This document shows positions 36,436-47,845 of a DNA stretch of 64,000 nucleotides, piece after piece. The DNA is from Imbricaverruca yamaguchii (Eukaryota > Arthropoda > Thecostraca > Neoverrucidae), in the NCBI GenBank assembly GCA_034440575.1, contig JAOTOL010001478.1, forward strand, positions 239,001 through 303,000, in the 5' to 3' direction. A program made the translations under genes and the position numbers. Position 1 is the stretch's first letter; each line of letters opens with the position of its first letter. Under the pieces are notes generated by a model that worked only from the letters and a program-made list of their open reading frames with translations, was not told where the DNA came from and made no database searches.

Positions 36436-36598
36436 CGCGTAGCCACAGCACAGCGGAGCGGCGGTCCACGCGGGCACAGCACCGGCGCCGATTCACTCCA
36501 CCGCTGGCCGTCCGACGTCAGCGAGGTCATCCAGAGCCGCCGCGGGGCGCAGTGTGACATGAGACACGGCCGGCGCTCATCACTGCACCTGCCGGCGG

Positions 36599-37570
36599 CG
36601 AGTGGCGGTCAGTGGGTGGTCCGGGGAGTGGCGGTCAGTGGGTGGTCCGGGGAGTGGCGGTCAGTGGGTGGTCCGGGGAGTGGCGGTCAGTGGGTGGTCC
36701 GGGGAGTGGCGGTCAGTGGGTGGTCCGGGGAGTGGCGGTCAGTGGCTGGTCCGGGGAGTGGAGTGGCGGTCAGTGGGTGGTCCGGGGAGTGGCGGTCAGT
36801 GGGTGGTCCGGGGAGTGGCGGGTCAGTGGGTGGTCCGGGGAGTGGCGGGTCAGTGGGTGGTCCGGGGAGTGGCGGTCAGTGGGTGGTCCGGGGAGTGGCG
36901 GGTCAGTGGGTGGTCCGGGGAGTGGCGGTCAGTGGGTGGTCCGGGGAGTGGCGGTCAGTGGGTGGTCCGGGGAGTGGCGGTCAGTGGGTGGTCCGGGGAG
37001 TGGCGGTCAGTGGGTGGTCCGGGGAGTGGCGGTCAGTGGGTGGTCCGGGGAGTGGCGGGTCAGTGGGTGGTTCGGGGGGTGGCGGGGAGTGGCGGTCAGT
37101 GGCTGGTCCGGGGAGTGGGGTGTGGTGGTCCGGGGGTCAGTGGCTGGTCCGGGGAGTGGCGGTCAGTGGGTGGTCCGGGGAGTGGCGGTCAGTGGCTGGT
37201 CCGGGGAGTGGCGGTCAGTGGGTGGTCCGGGGAGTGGCGGTCAGTGGGTGGTCCGGGGAGTGGCGGTCAGTGGGTGGTCCGGGATGAGGAGTGGAGGGTC
37301 AGTGGGTGGTCCGGGGAGTGGCGGTCAATGGGTGGTCCGGGGAGTGGCGGTCAGTGGGTGGTCCAGGGAGTGGGGGTCAGTGGGTGGTCCGGGGAGTGGC
37401 GGGTCAGTGGGTGGTCCGGGGAGTGGCGGGTCAGTGGGTGGTCCGGGGAGTGGAGGGTCAGTGGGTGGTCCGGGGAGTGGAGTGTCAGTGAGTGGTTCGG
37501 GGAGTGGGTGGTCCGGGGAGTGGTGTGTCAGTGAGTGGTCAGGGGAATGGTGGGTCAGTAGGTGGTCAGG
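36599..37570. repeat. 26-bp minisatellite 5' of eag
   Basis: Roughly 37 units of 26 bp, agtggcggtcagtgggtggt plus ccgggg, with unit variants (ggcgggtcag, gctggtccgg, ggagggtcag) and more divergence toward 37.5 kb. The array starts about 165 bp upstream of the eag ATG, so it lies in the 5' UTR, promoter or a 5' intron. The G-rich strand is the template strand of eag. It generates long spurious open frames. Confidence 0.95.
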
Positions 37571-37710
37571 GGTGACCACCATTGAACGTTCTGTCGACCA
37601 CTGATGTGATCCTCCGTAGGCACTGGCCCGCCGGGCCGTCCCACCCCGCGCACCTGGCCAGACTTCTGCTGCGACGAGCCGTCAAGCCGCGTCCCGAACT
37701 CCTAACATGC

Positions 37711-37845
37711 GACACTGCTGGCACGTGACACTCCTGGCACGTGACACTCCTGACACATGACACTCCTGGCACATGACACTCCTGGCACATGACACTCCTG
37801 GCACATGACACTCCTGGCACATGACACTGTTGGCACCTGAACATA
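37711..37845. repeat. 16-bp minisatellite
   Basis: About eight units of gacactcctggcacat; the first units carry cacg and the last gttggcac. Confidence 0.95.
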
Positions 37846-38095
37846 CACGGAACGTGACGCACCAATGTAGAATCATAATCCTACTCCCACCAGGAATGGC
37901 TCGCTTGGAATAACAAGTGGTGGAAACAGACTTACTCTGTATGCTAAAAGAAAACTTCATTTCAGCTATAAGTCCGACATAGCATACTCTGTCTGAAAAC
38001 TTAATTTCAGCTATACCTCACAAAATAACACAATAATAGTAATATTACTTGGTCCGACATAATGATGTGGGAAAAAGGCTTCAGAAAGCACTGAT
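37846..38095. other. No gene seen
   Basis: Contains a ~60-bp near-duplicate (ctgtatgctaaaagaaaact / ctgtctgaaaacttaatttc). No gene recognised. Confidence 0.5.
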
Positions 38096-38256
38096 GGTGG
38101 TTATTGGTTTTTAGGACACTTCGACCGTTGGGTCACGTAGCGTAGCCAATCTCTCACGTCGATTCGCCACGGGTAAAGAGTAGTGGCGGGCGAGACTCGA
38201 ACCTACAATCTCTCGATTATGAGACGGGAAACTTATCCCCAGACTACTCCCCCCTC
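38096..38256 (-). mobile_element. SINE family B (tRNA-derived), diverged copy
   Basis: On the minus strand: A box GTAGTCTGGGGATAAG, B box GGTTCGAGTCT, body, and tail TAAAAACCAATAACC. It pairs with the copy at 51047-51208 over its whole length. The flanking repeat is degraded (gaaagcactga / gaaatgcgctga). Confidence 0.85.
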
Positions 38257-40798
38257 GAAATGCGCTGAAATAAAGCCACCTTAAACGTTCCTTCCGTTGT
38301 TTTGGGATTTAGTTCGCTTGATATTTGTGTTTCAACTGATAAATGAAATTAATTATTCATCGCCTTTTGTGAATCCCTTGCTTTTTGGGTGTAACTTGGT
38401 ATCACGTGAAAGTTTGGGCACGCTCAGCCTTTGTTCACTTCCGTAGCTATACTCTCTCTTTGAGCAGAGGGTGGATCAGTAGTCTCATACCAGGACGCAG
38501 CTATCTATTAATGGAGCAGGCGACCAGCTGTAGCCTTTCATAAGGTAACCAGGTGACCCATCAAATCGTGACCGGTCACGTCGAAATCCACATCACAGTA
38601 AACTACACATCAGAGTTGGTGAAACACACCTTTATTGAATAAAACCCTTCCGGACACTTCGAAGCTATAAGAGAGCAGAAAGGCTATATTCACATGCGGC
38701 ACACACTTTCCGTATGCGCTGAAATGCTGACCAGTTACTTTGTTTTGTAGTGGTAAGTTGTTGAGCGTGAGGCTAGTTCTAATTCAAAATGTTTGCATAG
38801 TGTTTACCTCACCATCTCACATCACGCCATACCACCATTTGCCCGACCATCTCGTGAACTCGTGAACAACTCAATGTCTGGGACTTCCAAGCTGAGGATT
38901 AGACCATTACGGTCGTTTTCCGAGAACTGACTTCCACGATGTGCTTTAGCCAGGCTAGATAATGCACAGTGCATCTCAGCTCTATCCTTCTTAGATAAAT
39001 ACATATTTTCGTTCCCATTTGCAAATAATGAAACGGTACCACCATTTAATTATCCGAATGATCTACAAAATAATGATGCAGTTTGAACATGTCGAAAAAG
39101 AACGACAACGAGGTTCACAATTATGGAAGCACGAATAACTGTGACATATCCGAAGGAGAAAGTGACGCATCAGATGTGAAAGAGAACAAATGAAGTGTGC
39201 TCATATTAAGTGGAGTAACGAATGTTTAATTAGATTGCAGCTTACCAGAGAAAGCCTTACTCTTCCATCAGGTGCACTCACCCTCTGACAAATGGCTTTA
39301 GGACAAATAAATTAAAGTATAAACTGGTTGTGAATAGTAATAACATGGTGCGCCCACAACTCTTCCCCACAGCATGGAACCGCGCTTCCCTAAAACATCA
39401 AATGCCTTTTCCCTAATTCACTGAGCACATCCCTGAGCGCTACTGGATGCTCCCGGAACGACTGACGTCGAAAAGGTTCGAGAACAACACAAAGACAGGG
39501 AGATGAGCGATTGGACGGGCTGGTGAGAAGTCGCACTGATCGCCTTCCTCACCAGCCTGCACCACGTTCCCGCGGACCCCACCGCTGCTCAGGCCAGGCT
39601 GGTATGCTCTGCTGACCTCGGTGACCTGCTGTCCGAGGCGTGGCGAGGGGACGAACTCGGACGGTTCACGACGCCGTCCGAGATCGTGACTCGCACTATG
39701 GTTGTTAGCTATTTTTTTCTGATTGAAGGCGATTGTATTATGGTAGGCGATGGCGATGGTGTTGCCTGATCCGATGCACCCATATGATCAGACATACCGC
39801 ACTTGGCACCAATGTTGTCACAAAGCCTGCGCTCTGAGTAGAGCAAACAGCCACTCGCCGAAGCTAGATGCGCCTAGCAGTACGAGTGCATGCGTAGGCG
39901 TATAGCCAGTGCTTCTGTCATTGTCATGGCCTAACGATATTCTCGACTCCTGACCCTTCAGCGATGATACTCATTGACCTAAAAGCACACTTGATGAAGC
40001 GAGAGCTTGTGGAGTTTGTGCCACACGACACCATGGATTTCTGGTGCACTTCTCGCACCGAAACCGCTGTCCACAAATAAGATTTGGTGAGGGCCCCTAC
40101 CCTTCATGAAAATCTTGGCTACACCACTATTCAGACTAGACGGAAGTGTCTGGCATGTCATGCGGCATGTAAGCTGTGTCACACATTTTTGTTGGCTGTT
40201 GTTTGAGTGAATTGTACGTTCGGTACACACATGGTGTATATTGGCATGCACCTACACGCACATTGGGAAATACAGGGAATATGCTGTAACTTCCAATGCA
40301 GTTATTACAAGATCGCGTTTCCCCGAGTTGTTTAATGCCTTCAAATCGGCCCACTGGTTTCCGAGCCATGCATTTTTTGATAAGGGTGGACTTATACGAC
40401 GTTGACCTTCCTGTCCCATCTCATTCACATTATCAGATGAAATCTTGAAAATGATCTGCATAGCAGATGCCTACAGCACATGTGAATAACACACATCAGT
40501 TGGATACTCTGGTTTTCCATTGCAAACTATGATGGTGCATCCATTTGCATATTCATAACCAAGGCCATCCATTTGACCTTGACCTTGCATGGTTCATGAG
40601 CAAACAACGGCGTTGTGGACTTCAGACCATGAAATACACTTTTGAATGCAATACGTTGCTCAGAGTGCCACATTGCACACTGTTTCACATCTTAAAGCTT
40701 TCACCGTGACATTTGATCTTAATACAGACTTCAAACACATTTTTAAGAAGTATTTTGAGATCAGTCTCCATAGCGCCGTCGATCGCCGTTCGAATTTT
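38257..40798. other. No gene confidently seen
   Basis: Mostly AT-rich. One GC-rich patch (39500-39690) has a reading frame with a protein-like composition on the plus strand; see findings. Confidence 0.5.
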
Positions 40799-40812
40799 CC
40801 AAATCGATCTAG

Positions 40813-40994
40813 TTTGTTTGTTTATTGGTTGGTTCACGACACACTTTATGCCCCTTTACGGTTAATGGCGCCGCCCACACTGTTTCGCCGGTGGGCCGCG
40901 GGATTGGGAAATGTCCTGAGTGGCGCTGGAGTCGAACCCGGGGCCTTTGGTACCCATTGCCCGACACCTTAACCACTTCGCCCGCCCGCCCCCC
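40813..40994 (-). mobile_element. SINE family A, full-length copy with perfect TSD
   Basis: On the minus strand: tRNA-like head (complement of aaccacttcgcc ... gagtcgaaccc), body with cccacactgtttcgccggtg (complement), and tail CCAATAAACAAACAAAC. It is flanked by a perfect 14-bp duplication, ccaaatcgatctag, at 40799-40812 and 40995-41008. Confidence 0.93.
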
Positions 40995-41008
40995 CCAAAT
41001 CGATCTAG

Positions 41009-41487
41009 CCGTTCTTGAGTTAAGCCGGGATAAAATATTTTCCTCTCCGATCAATGCTGTGTGGCTGGGGAGTGCGCTCAATACCGAGTTAATTGATCAA
41101 GTCGGAAATGTTCGGAGGGGCTCAAGCCCCCTGACTTATATGTGGAAAGCTCGACTCCTGCCTATATCAGTCCAGTCAATTGTGCTCAAAACTATGAAGG
41201 TCTGAAGAAGAACTTCCAAAATGCTGTTTGGATTCTTGCTTATTCTTGTTTTTATTGAAATTTTGTATTGGTTAACGGAGTTCTTGAAAAAGAAAGTGTG
41301 TGGGGTTTGAACACGTGCACCGGAAGGGGGGACCCGCCAATCCCTCATATTTTTTTTCGATAATATCTCATAAACGTACGAGATATTGTGTAATGCAACC
41401 TTGTAGCCTTCTTAGAAACTGATCCGCAAATCCAATGCAGTAATTGTTGAAATCCGTTGGCAAATATAGGAACTGCGGGGTGCAAAG
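41009..41487. other. No gene seen
   Basis: Unique sequence with no recognisable coding or RNA feature. Confidence 0.5.
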
Positions 41488-41882
41488 CCGGCGGACTGGC
41501 CGCCACTGGCTCGCTGGCCGGCCGTCTGGCCGCCACTGGCTCGCTGGCCGGCCGTCTGGCCGCCACTGGCTCGCTGGCCGGCCGTCTGGCCGCCACTGGC
41601 TCGCTGGCCGGCCGTCTGGCGCCACTGGTCCGGCCGGCCGGCCGCCACGGCTCGCTGGCCGCTGGCCGCCCTGGCCCCACTGGCTGCGGCCGCTGGCCGC
41701 CACTGGCTCGCTGGCCGGCCGTCTGGCCGCCACTGGCTCGCTGGCCGGCCGTCTGGCCGCCACTGGCTCGCTGGCCGGCCGTCTGGCCGCCACTGGCTCG
41801 CTGGCCGGCCGTCTGGCCGCCACTGGCTCGCTGGCCGGCCGTCTGGCCGCCACTGGCTCGCTGGCCGGCCGTCTGGCCGCCG
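41488..41882. repeat. 30-bp minisatellite
   Basis: About 13 units of gccggccgtctggccgccac followed by tggctcgctg, interrupted at 41620-41700 by shortened variants. The minus-strand shadow frames repeat RRPASEPVAA. Confidence 0.96.
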
Positions 41883-42149
41883 AGCGTTCAAGGTCACACA
41901 GGTTTCGTCGATGCGGCGGCGGGCGGCTCGTCGGCAGTTGATGGTAATAGATGGCAGTGATCTCACCGCCGCAAAGTAAGGCCTCTCGCCTCCACAAGGA
42001 AGGCAGCAGTAGGTGGCGAATGCGCTGCCTACGCGCAGTCTGCTCAGGTTCACACCGTCCCTCCCGGCTCTACGATGGCTCGACGGCTATTTTCCGAGGC
42101 GTAATTTAAGAACGTGCGACTTGTTACAAACTTCTCCGTCGATGTTATG
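41883..42149. other. No gene confidently seen
   Basis: May include the decayed downstream end of the adjacent retrotransposon fragment. No clear motif. Confidence 0.4.
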
Positions 42150-43200
42150 TTGCCACTCGTCGAGCACACGGACTGAATTCCCTAAGGTTCGGTCTATGGA
42201 CGGAAGTGGTGCTCGTACTTTTGTACGTGCAGCACGCGTCGTAAACTAGTTCTGCTATTTTAGAAAGGAGCTCGCACCCCAACACAGAAGGGTAAATTTG
42301 TACAACTTCGCCCACTTTGTAAGAGCGCCAGTGTGCGACGCGAGAACACCGCATCGTCGGAAAGTCGGCTGGGAGCTGGCGCAACGTGCGATCGCAACAC
42401 AGGCCAGACATTCTCCGGCTTATCGGAGACGGTGGCTCATTTGTTTCTGCCAACAGACTAGCGGTCGGCAGGGTTCGGAATGCGCTGGCAGCGATGGGCA
42501 GCACTGCACGGTGCACAATGTCGAGCGTGTGCTTGCTGGCAGCGCAAACACCATCGCACATGCAGCATGCGTAATCGAGCTTGAAGCGGGTAGGATATCG
42601 GTAATGTGACATCAGTTGTTTTACGGTCTGTCGCATCATATGCTGAATAACACACTCAACTATTTGGAGACTTACGACAGCCCTTTCGAAGTGCCTCGAG
42701 ATGTTTCCAGTGCGTCAACCGATCGTCAAAATGCACACCCAGGGACTTTGCAACGAGCTGAACAGAGATTGCCTTGCCATACAACTCAGTGTGTGGCAGA
42801 AGTGTATTGCAGACGCTGAAGAAGTGGAGTCTGTTGAGAAGTGGAATCAATCGATGACGCTCCATTTCTGGAGTTTCCTTACTACTTGTTGCGGTTGGAG
42901 TGTCATCGATGATACGTTTGAGCTGGATAGCCAGCTAGCGAAACCACAAACGAACAACGACCACCCGACATGTCGGGGTCTCGCCAAGTCCGTAATGTTG
43001 TGCAGCATTATTGCAAGCAACATAACACTCGGGACACTACCTACTCTCACTCCGCTAACGTGCAAAAATAGCTCAGACGGCTCATGCCACACCCAGACAC
43101 GAAACAGAATCGATCAGGCAGGAGGCTCTGCAGACACCCACGTGCCCGCTTATTCCACCATCACGAGCCTTCGGAAGAATGACGTGCCGCCGAGTCACAG
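42150..43200 (-). pseudogene. Decayed non-LTR retrotransposon, reverse transcriptase C-terminal half
   Basis: The minus strand encodes, in at least three frames, a recognisable run of non-LTR reverse transcriptase segments. First, 43092-42847 has SELFLHVSGVRVGSVPSV, a corrupted GVPQGSVLS block, then WSLFVCGFASWLSSSNVSSM, where the catalytic F/Y-x-D-D reads FVCG, then VVRKLQKWSVI. Next, 42800-42656 has AKSLGVHFDDRLTHWKHLEA. Last, 42600-42145 has KLDYACCM, SAFRTLPTASLLAETNEPP and a C-terminal linker. The order and motifs match I/Jockey-type elements that carry an RNase H or linker region after the RT. Frameshifts, stops and loss of the aspartates show it is dead. The upstream endonuclease part is not recognisable. 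Confidence 0.75.
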
Positions 43201-44261
43201 CAAGCTCTCCCACTGTGCCGGAAGTGATAGCGTACAGATGTCGCTTCCGTGCCAAGGCGGCACGAATAGCTGTGTCAAGTTCTGAGAGATGGCCCTTTGT
43301 GTCGCAGTGCTCTCTAAGGCTACAATGGGAAGTTACGAGAGGAAAGTCATGCGCTTATAAAGGTCTAAGGTCCTTGCCATCATATTCACCGTCCTCTAAA
43401 GCAATTTCCACAAGCACGAAGTCAGTGCAATAAGTCGGTAGTGCGATCGATCTAGACCGACATTAGATCTTGGATGTCATCAGGATTTGTCGCCACATCT
43501 GTACAAGATGTAATGGCCTAAACTAACTTCATCTTTCTGGATGGATTGCCCATGGCACAGGAGGTCAGAGGTAGTGAATCCAGTTCAGTAATATCACGTT
43601 TTATCTTATCGTGCGCTTCGGAGCTATTCAGAAATTAATGAGTTTCAAGTTCTCCACGTCAATGACGGGTAAAAGCACGACACAGATAAAGCAAGGTATA
43701 GTTGCGGGACCTGTAAAGCGCGTTGTGGTTCACGGTGGTTTCCGGGAATCCGAATGCTGCGAAAACCCTGACTTTCCGATGTAATAAATGCCAGTTTTTT
43801 CGTATCAGGTGGCAAGGAGAGAACTGTGTCTGCCACATGGAAGCATGCAACTTCCCATGCTTCCACAGCTCGGCATACGAATGACCGTCCTGTGAAGTCA
43901 GTGCGCACGCTTGGAATTTAACCGTTGATCAGCGATCGTCCTTGTGTCGCAGGAGGAGACAGCGCGACGAGTGGTCCGATTATGTTGAATCAGCTAGTGT
44001 ACGTTTGAGTCGTAAGCAATGCTGTATACCAATTGCATGTATTTTTTTCCATCATACCGGCCACACTCGACCGTCGTAGGTCAGAGGGTTTCAGAGATAT
44101 TCAGCCACTCCGTCACGACGCCTTAGTCTGGCGACGATGCGATCACCAAGGGTGATACAATTTTGCACCCTCGCATGTTGAATCACAGTACATCCAACCA
44201 AATAATCATGCAGGATCGTGCGTGCTGGAACACGAGGGCTTCAACGAATTGCCGCTCCGGT
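43201..44261. other. No gene seen
   Basis: A minus open frame at 43645-43908 (FTGRSFVCRAVEAWEVACFH) is unrecognised. It might be remote retrotransposon debris. Confidence 0.4.
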
Positions 44262-44650
44262 AACCCCCTTGGGTTAGGCCCCGGCCCGCCCTGGTCCCCC
44301 TTTCCTGGAACACAGGGTTCGGGCCCCCTCCCCCCCCCCCCTTTAGCCCCCCCGGGGGGGGGGGTTGGTGGCAACCCCCCCAAAGGTGGGGGGAGGACCC
44401 CCGGGGGCCCCGTCGGGGTTTTGGGGGCGCGTAAATTTTTTAAAAAACCCCCCCGTAAAAGGGGTGTATAGGGGGGGGGGGGGGGCAGGGGTAACAAAAA
44501 AAGCTCTGTAAAAAAAAAAAACCCGGCCCCAAAACAAAAAAAAAAAAAAAAAAAATAAAATTTAAATTAAAAAAATAAAAAAATAAAAATATATATATAT
44601 AAATATATATATAAAAAAAAATATAAAAAAAAAAAAAAATATATTCATAG
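44262..44650. other. Low-complexity block: homopolymer G/C runs then A/T tract
   Basis: Dense C and G homopolymers (44260-44500) pass directly into poly-A and (AT)n (44510-44643), a composition unlike either flank. It is either a genuine low-complexity tract or consensus error or collapse. Open frames here are artefacts. Confidence 0.85.
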
Positions 44651-44727
44651 TTTCACGTGGCGCACGGAGCCTCATCCCAGAGGTCGTAAGTCCGGGTACC
44701 CCAGCTTCGACGTTGGTGACAGAAAAT

Positions 44728-45720
44728 ATTAACACGCGCACTGCATAGGGAAAGGGAAGCGAAATACGCCCACCCCTCCGGTTTTTCGAAAATAACTCCA
44801 GATTTTACTTGCCAATATACGCCATTTTTTGTACACCTGCTTAGAAATATCAGGCACGTCGCCTAAAGCAAGAAAAACGAAAATGGGCATCATTTTTGTT
44901 TCGATCGAGTTAGAGGCCGTTAAAGTCAAAACATTTCGTTGCGTCAGACCACAAAAATCAGCGCTGATGCGCTTCCCGTATATTGGCAAAAGGGTAGTGT
45001 TCATGGCAATACTAGCGACTTGTTTGATATATATTGATATGCAGTATTGTTTCAAGATCATGCTAGGCCATCGAGGTCAACTCAGGTCAAGTTCATGACA
45101 GGCCAATGGAATCAAACTTGTTCAACTGGAAGGTTGTCATGAACGCAAATGACGGTCATGCGATTCATGTTATTTTGCACGTTACTCCATTCTGCAATTT
45201 TGGAAACTTCTATTTTGCAATTGTGAACCTAAATGTTTCCATACTGCATTCATGTACTTCAGCCCCTTCTTCGTGAAGTCGATTACACCGACCGTCCGTC
45301 GGTCCGGCGGGCGGTCCGGTTCCGGTAACAGGAACCGGCGACTGACCCGGCAAAGTGCTGATATATGGGTGACCTGAGGTCAAATTACGGATTTATAACC
45401 TGCATTGGGTCGCTGGTTATGTTGAAAACATTAATGCCCATTTTAGAGCATTTAATGATAATCACAGTCATCCATACCCATGTCAAGCCACGCCACACAA
45501 AACCAGCTAAATATGACATATGCAACCTCATTTGACGATGAAGATATTGGCCTAAGGTCACGAATTTTGCACATAATAGAGTTCACCATCATATCCATCC
45601 ACTCTTAAAATGTTGTTAATCTAGCTATCGTAGGAGGTGAGATCTTGGGGGGCGGGCCGAAATCCTCCCCCTCTCCAATGCGCGTAATTTTCAGAGGCCC
45701 TCCAGGGCGCGTGTTGGGGA
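44728..45720 (+). repeat. Dispersed repeat family R1, copy 2
   Basis: Partner of 2195-3020. It is somewhat longer because of extra sequence between the two conserved halves (around 45180-45290) and near its end. Divergence is considerable throughout, with indels, so neither copy looks recent. No terminal repeats were recognised. Confidence 0.8.
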
Positions 45721-46149
45721 AGAGTGCTTGTGGGAAGCATGAGACAACTTCCTTTCATGCTAACATAGCAGCCTCAGTGTGTCAGCCCCATCCTCAGTCA
45801 ACCTATCCTTCCGGAGTGACCTGTGCGTAAGAATCGCTGATGCTAGTGTGCCGCTGATCTTCCAGGTCTTATTTGAATTCGCCTAAGAGGCGTTTTAAGA
45901 TGGGCTAGTGACGCCTTTTGGTGAACATCAACGGCCGTTGTTGTTGGTGTAGTTTGGGTGTGTACCCGGCCACGATCGCGTCATGGCATTTTCTGCCGGC
46001 TTGGAGACCATCTCCGGAGAGACAGACTTTGATAAAATTGTCCACAATGGAGACGATATGAAGATCTGTATAGCGTTGGTTGGTGACACGCCAGCAGCTT
46101 TTGCGACCTCTCCCTCATCCTAGAAAGTGAGATCATAATTTAGTAGCTG
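45721..46149. other. No gene seen
   Basis: Unique sequence. Could hold remnants of the 3' end of the adjacent retrotransposon fragment. Confidence 0.4.
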
Positions 46150-47060
46150 GGCACACGATCGTCGCAATGCGCTATCAGGCAATCGTTCAGGGTGACACCC
46201 ATAGTTATAACGCAACGGCTCGGTTCTATTTCAGAGCAAAAGTGTGCCGAGTAATGTTCATCTATCGATTGACGCCGTGATTTCTGTATAATACTCTCTA
46301 TCAGTGGGTGGTTCATTGTAAGCCTATTATGTGCACACTAATTTTCTGCACACTCCATGGTGGCTTCAGCGCGTTGTTTTAATTCAGTTCAGTACGCACA
46401 TATCTGACCATCTGATTTTATATATGATCGACATCTGTGTCCAGGAACTGAGTCTCACCGGCTCACAGGACAATCACGCTGTGTGGCATGTGCTGTGGCA
46501 TGCACTGTGGCATGTCGTTGGTGAATGGAAGAGCCCAATATAGAGCCCTGTACCAATATGTGTCACCGATATGGCCGCATAATGTTTCCACAGACTGAAT
46601 GCGATTGCTGAGCCATTCGGAGAACCACTGGCTATTCATGGTGTCCCACGATAGCTGCTCCAGGAGATGGCCATGCTCGATACTCTGTCAAGCGCTTTTC
46701 AGATGTCGCCCATGACTTGTGACGTCATCAGGCCCTGTGACGTCATCGGCAACCAGTATTGTTAGTCGTCTGTGCTGCATTATCAAGCATTATTTGGTCG
46801 CCTCCGTTGGAAGGCCAGGGCGGGAACCGTTTGTTGCCGGCAAACCGTGTGTTGACTGGGTAAATATTGCATCAGTCGCGTGCAAGCACACGCGCACAAA
46901 GCTCAGCCTAGCCCACGCTGGCACTATCGACATTGGTTTGTAGTTGCAAGGCTCAGCAGCATCGTCACCGCCTGTGCACATCGGCAATACAGTGGCGGCT
47001 TTCCGTGATCGCGGGAAGGTCACAACATACATCGCTACTATTAATAGCAGGCAGTAGGCG
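46150..47060 (-). pseudogene. Decayed non-LTR retrotransposon, reverse transcriptase core
   Basis: The minus strand encodes, with frameshifts, FPRSRKAATVLPMCTGGDDA and CNYKPMSIVPA (the VxPVyKGGD...NYRPISllP block of non-LTR RTs) near 47020-46920. Then come THGLPATNGSRPG (degraded QFGFRPG), HGHLLEQLSWDTMNSQWFSE and WLSNRIQSVE near 46690-46580, and degraded LFTNDM and AGETQFLD blocks (for YADDTQ) near 46520-46430. This is the palm region of a CR1/Jockey-like reverse transcriptase. It is interrupted by stops and frameshifts and lacks the catalytic aspartates, so it is non-functional. It is a different fragment from the one at 42.15-43.2 kb and covers an earlier RT segment. The minisatellite at 47189 follows closely. 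Confidence 0.75.
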
Positions 47061-47188
47061 TGGCCCAAAAAACTGCACAAGTAATTCTAAGTATAGCTGT
47101 CGCAATGCCGACGGCACCGCACACTGGTGACGACCTCCTCCCACGCGATGTGGCCGACGGCTCCGGCAGCGTGGTCTGCCGCGGAGCC

Positions 47189-47664
47189 AGCACTCCTCTG
47201 CGGAGTCACGGGGCGCCCGGCACTCCTCTGCGGAGTCACGGGGCGCCCGGCACTCCTCTGCGGAGGCACGGGGCGCCCGGCACTCCTCTGCGGAGTCACG
47301 GGGCGCCCGGCACTCCTCTGCGGAGTCACGGGGCGCCCGGCACTCCTCTGCGGAGTCACGGGGCGCCCGGCACTCCTCTGCGGAGTCACGGGGCGCCCGG
47401 CACTCCTCTGCGGAGTCACGGGGCGCCCGGCACTCCTCTGCGGAGTCACGGGGCGCCCGGCACTCCTCTGCCGGAGTCACGGGGCGCCCGGCACTCCTCT
47501 GCGGAGGCACGGGGCGCCCGGCATTCGTCACGGGGCGCCCGGCACTCCTCTGCGGAGTCACGGGGCGCCCGGCACTCCTCTGCCGGAGTCACGGGGCGCC
47601 CGGCACTCCTCTGCGGAGTCACGGGGCGCCCGGCACTCCTCTGCGAGGCACGGGGCGCCCAGCG
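47189..47664. repeat. 30-bp minisatellite
   Basis: About 16 units of cactcctctgcggagtcacg followed by gggcgcccgg. Variants are gaggcacg, ccggagtc and one 20-bp truncated unit near 47523. The 30-bp period keeps several frames open. Confidence 0.97.
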
Positions 47665-47685
47665 TCTTCCCCTGTCGGAGTACGC

Positions 47686-47845
47686 CGACCGCCAGACGGT
47701 CCGCCAGTCGGGAGACGCCGCCGCCGCCAGACGGTCCGCCAGTCGGGAGACGCCGCCGCCAGACGGTCCGCCAGTCGGGAGACGCCGCCGCCAGACGGTC
47801 CGCCAGTCGGGAGACGCCGCCGCCGCCAGACGGTCCGCCACCGTG
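47686..47845. repeat. 30-33 bp minisatellite
   Basis: About five units of gccagacggtccgccagtcg followed by ggagacgccgcc, differing in the number of gcc triplets. Confidence 0.93.

Noticed and set aside
36436..36477. Longer N-terminus for eag exon 1
   Set aside because: The upstream open frame has no ATG (the upstream start would be GTG), and family members begin at MPGG.
36559..37604. Three overlapping Gly/Trp/Ser-rich frames of 242-330 codons
   Set aside because: They follow the 26-bp array in all three frames, so none is preferred.
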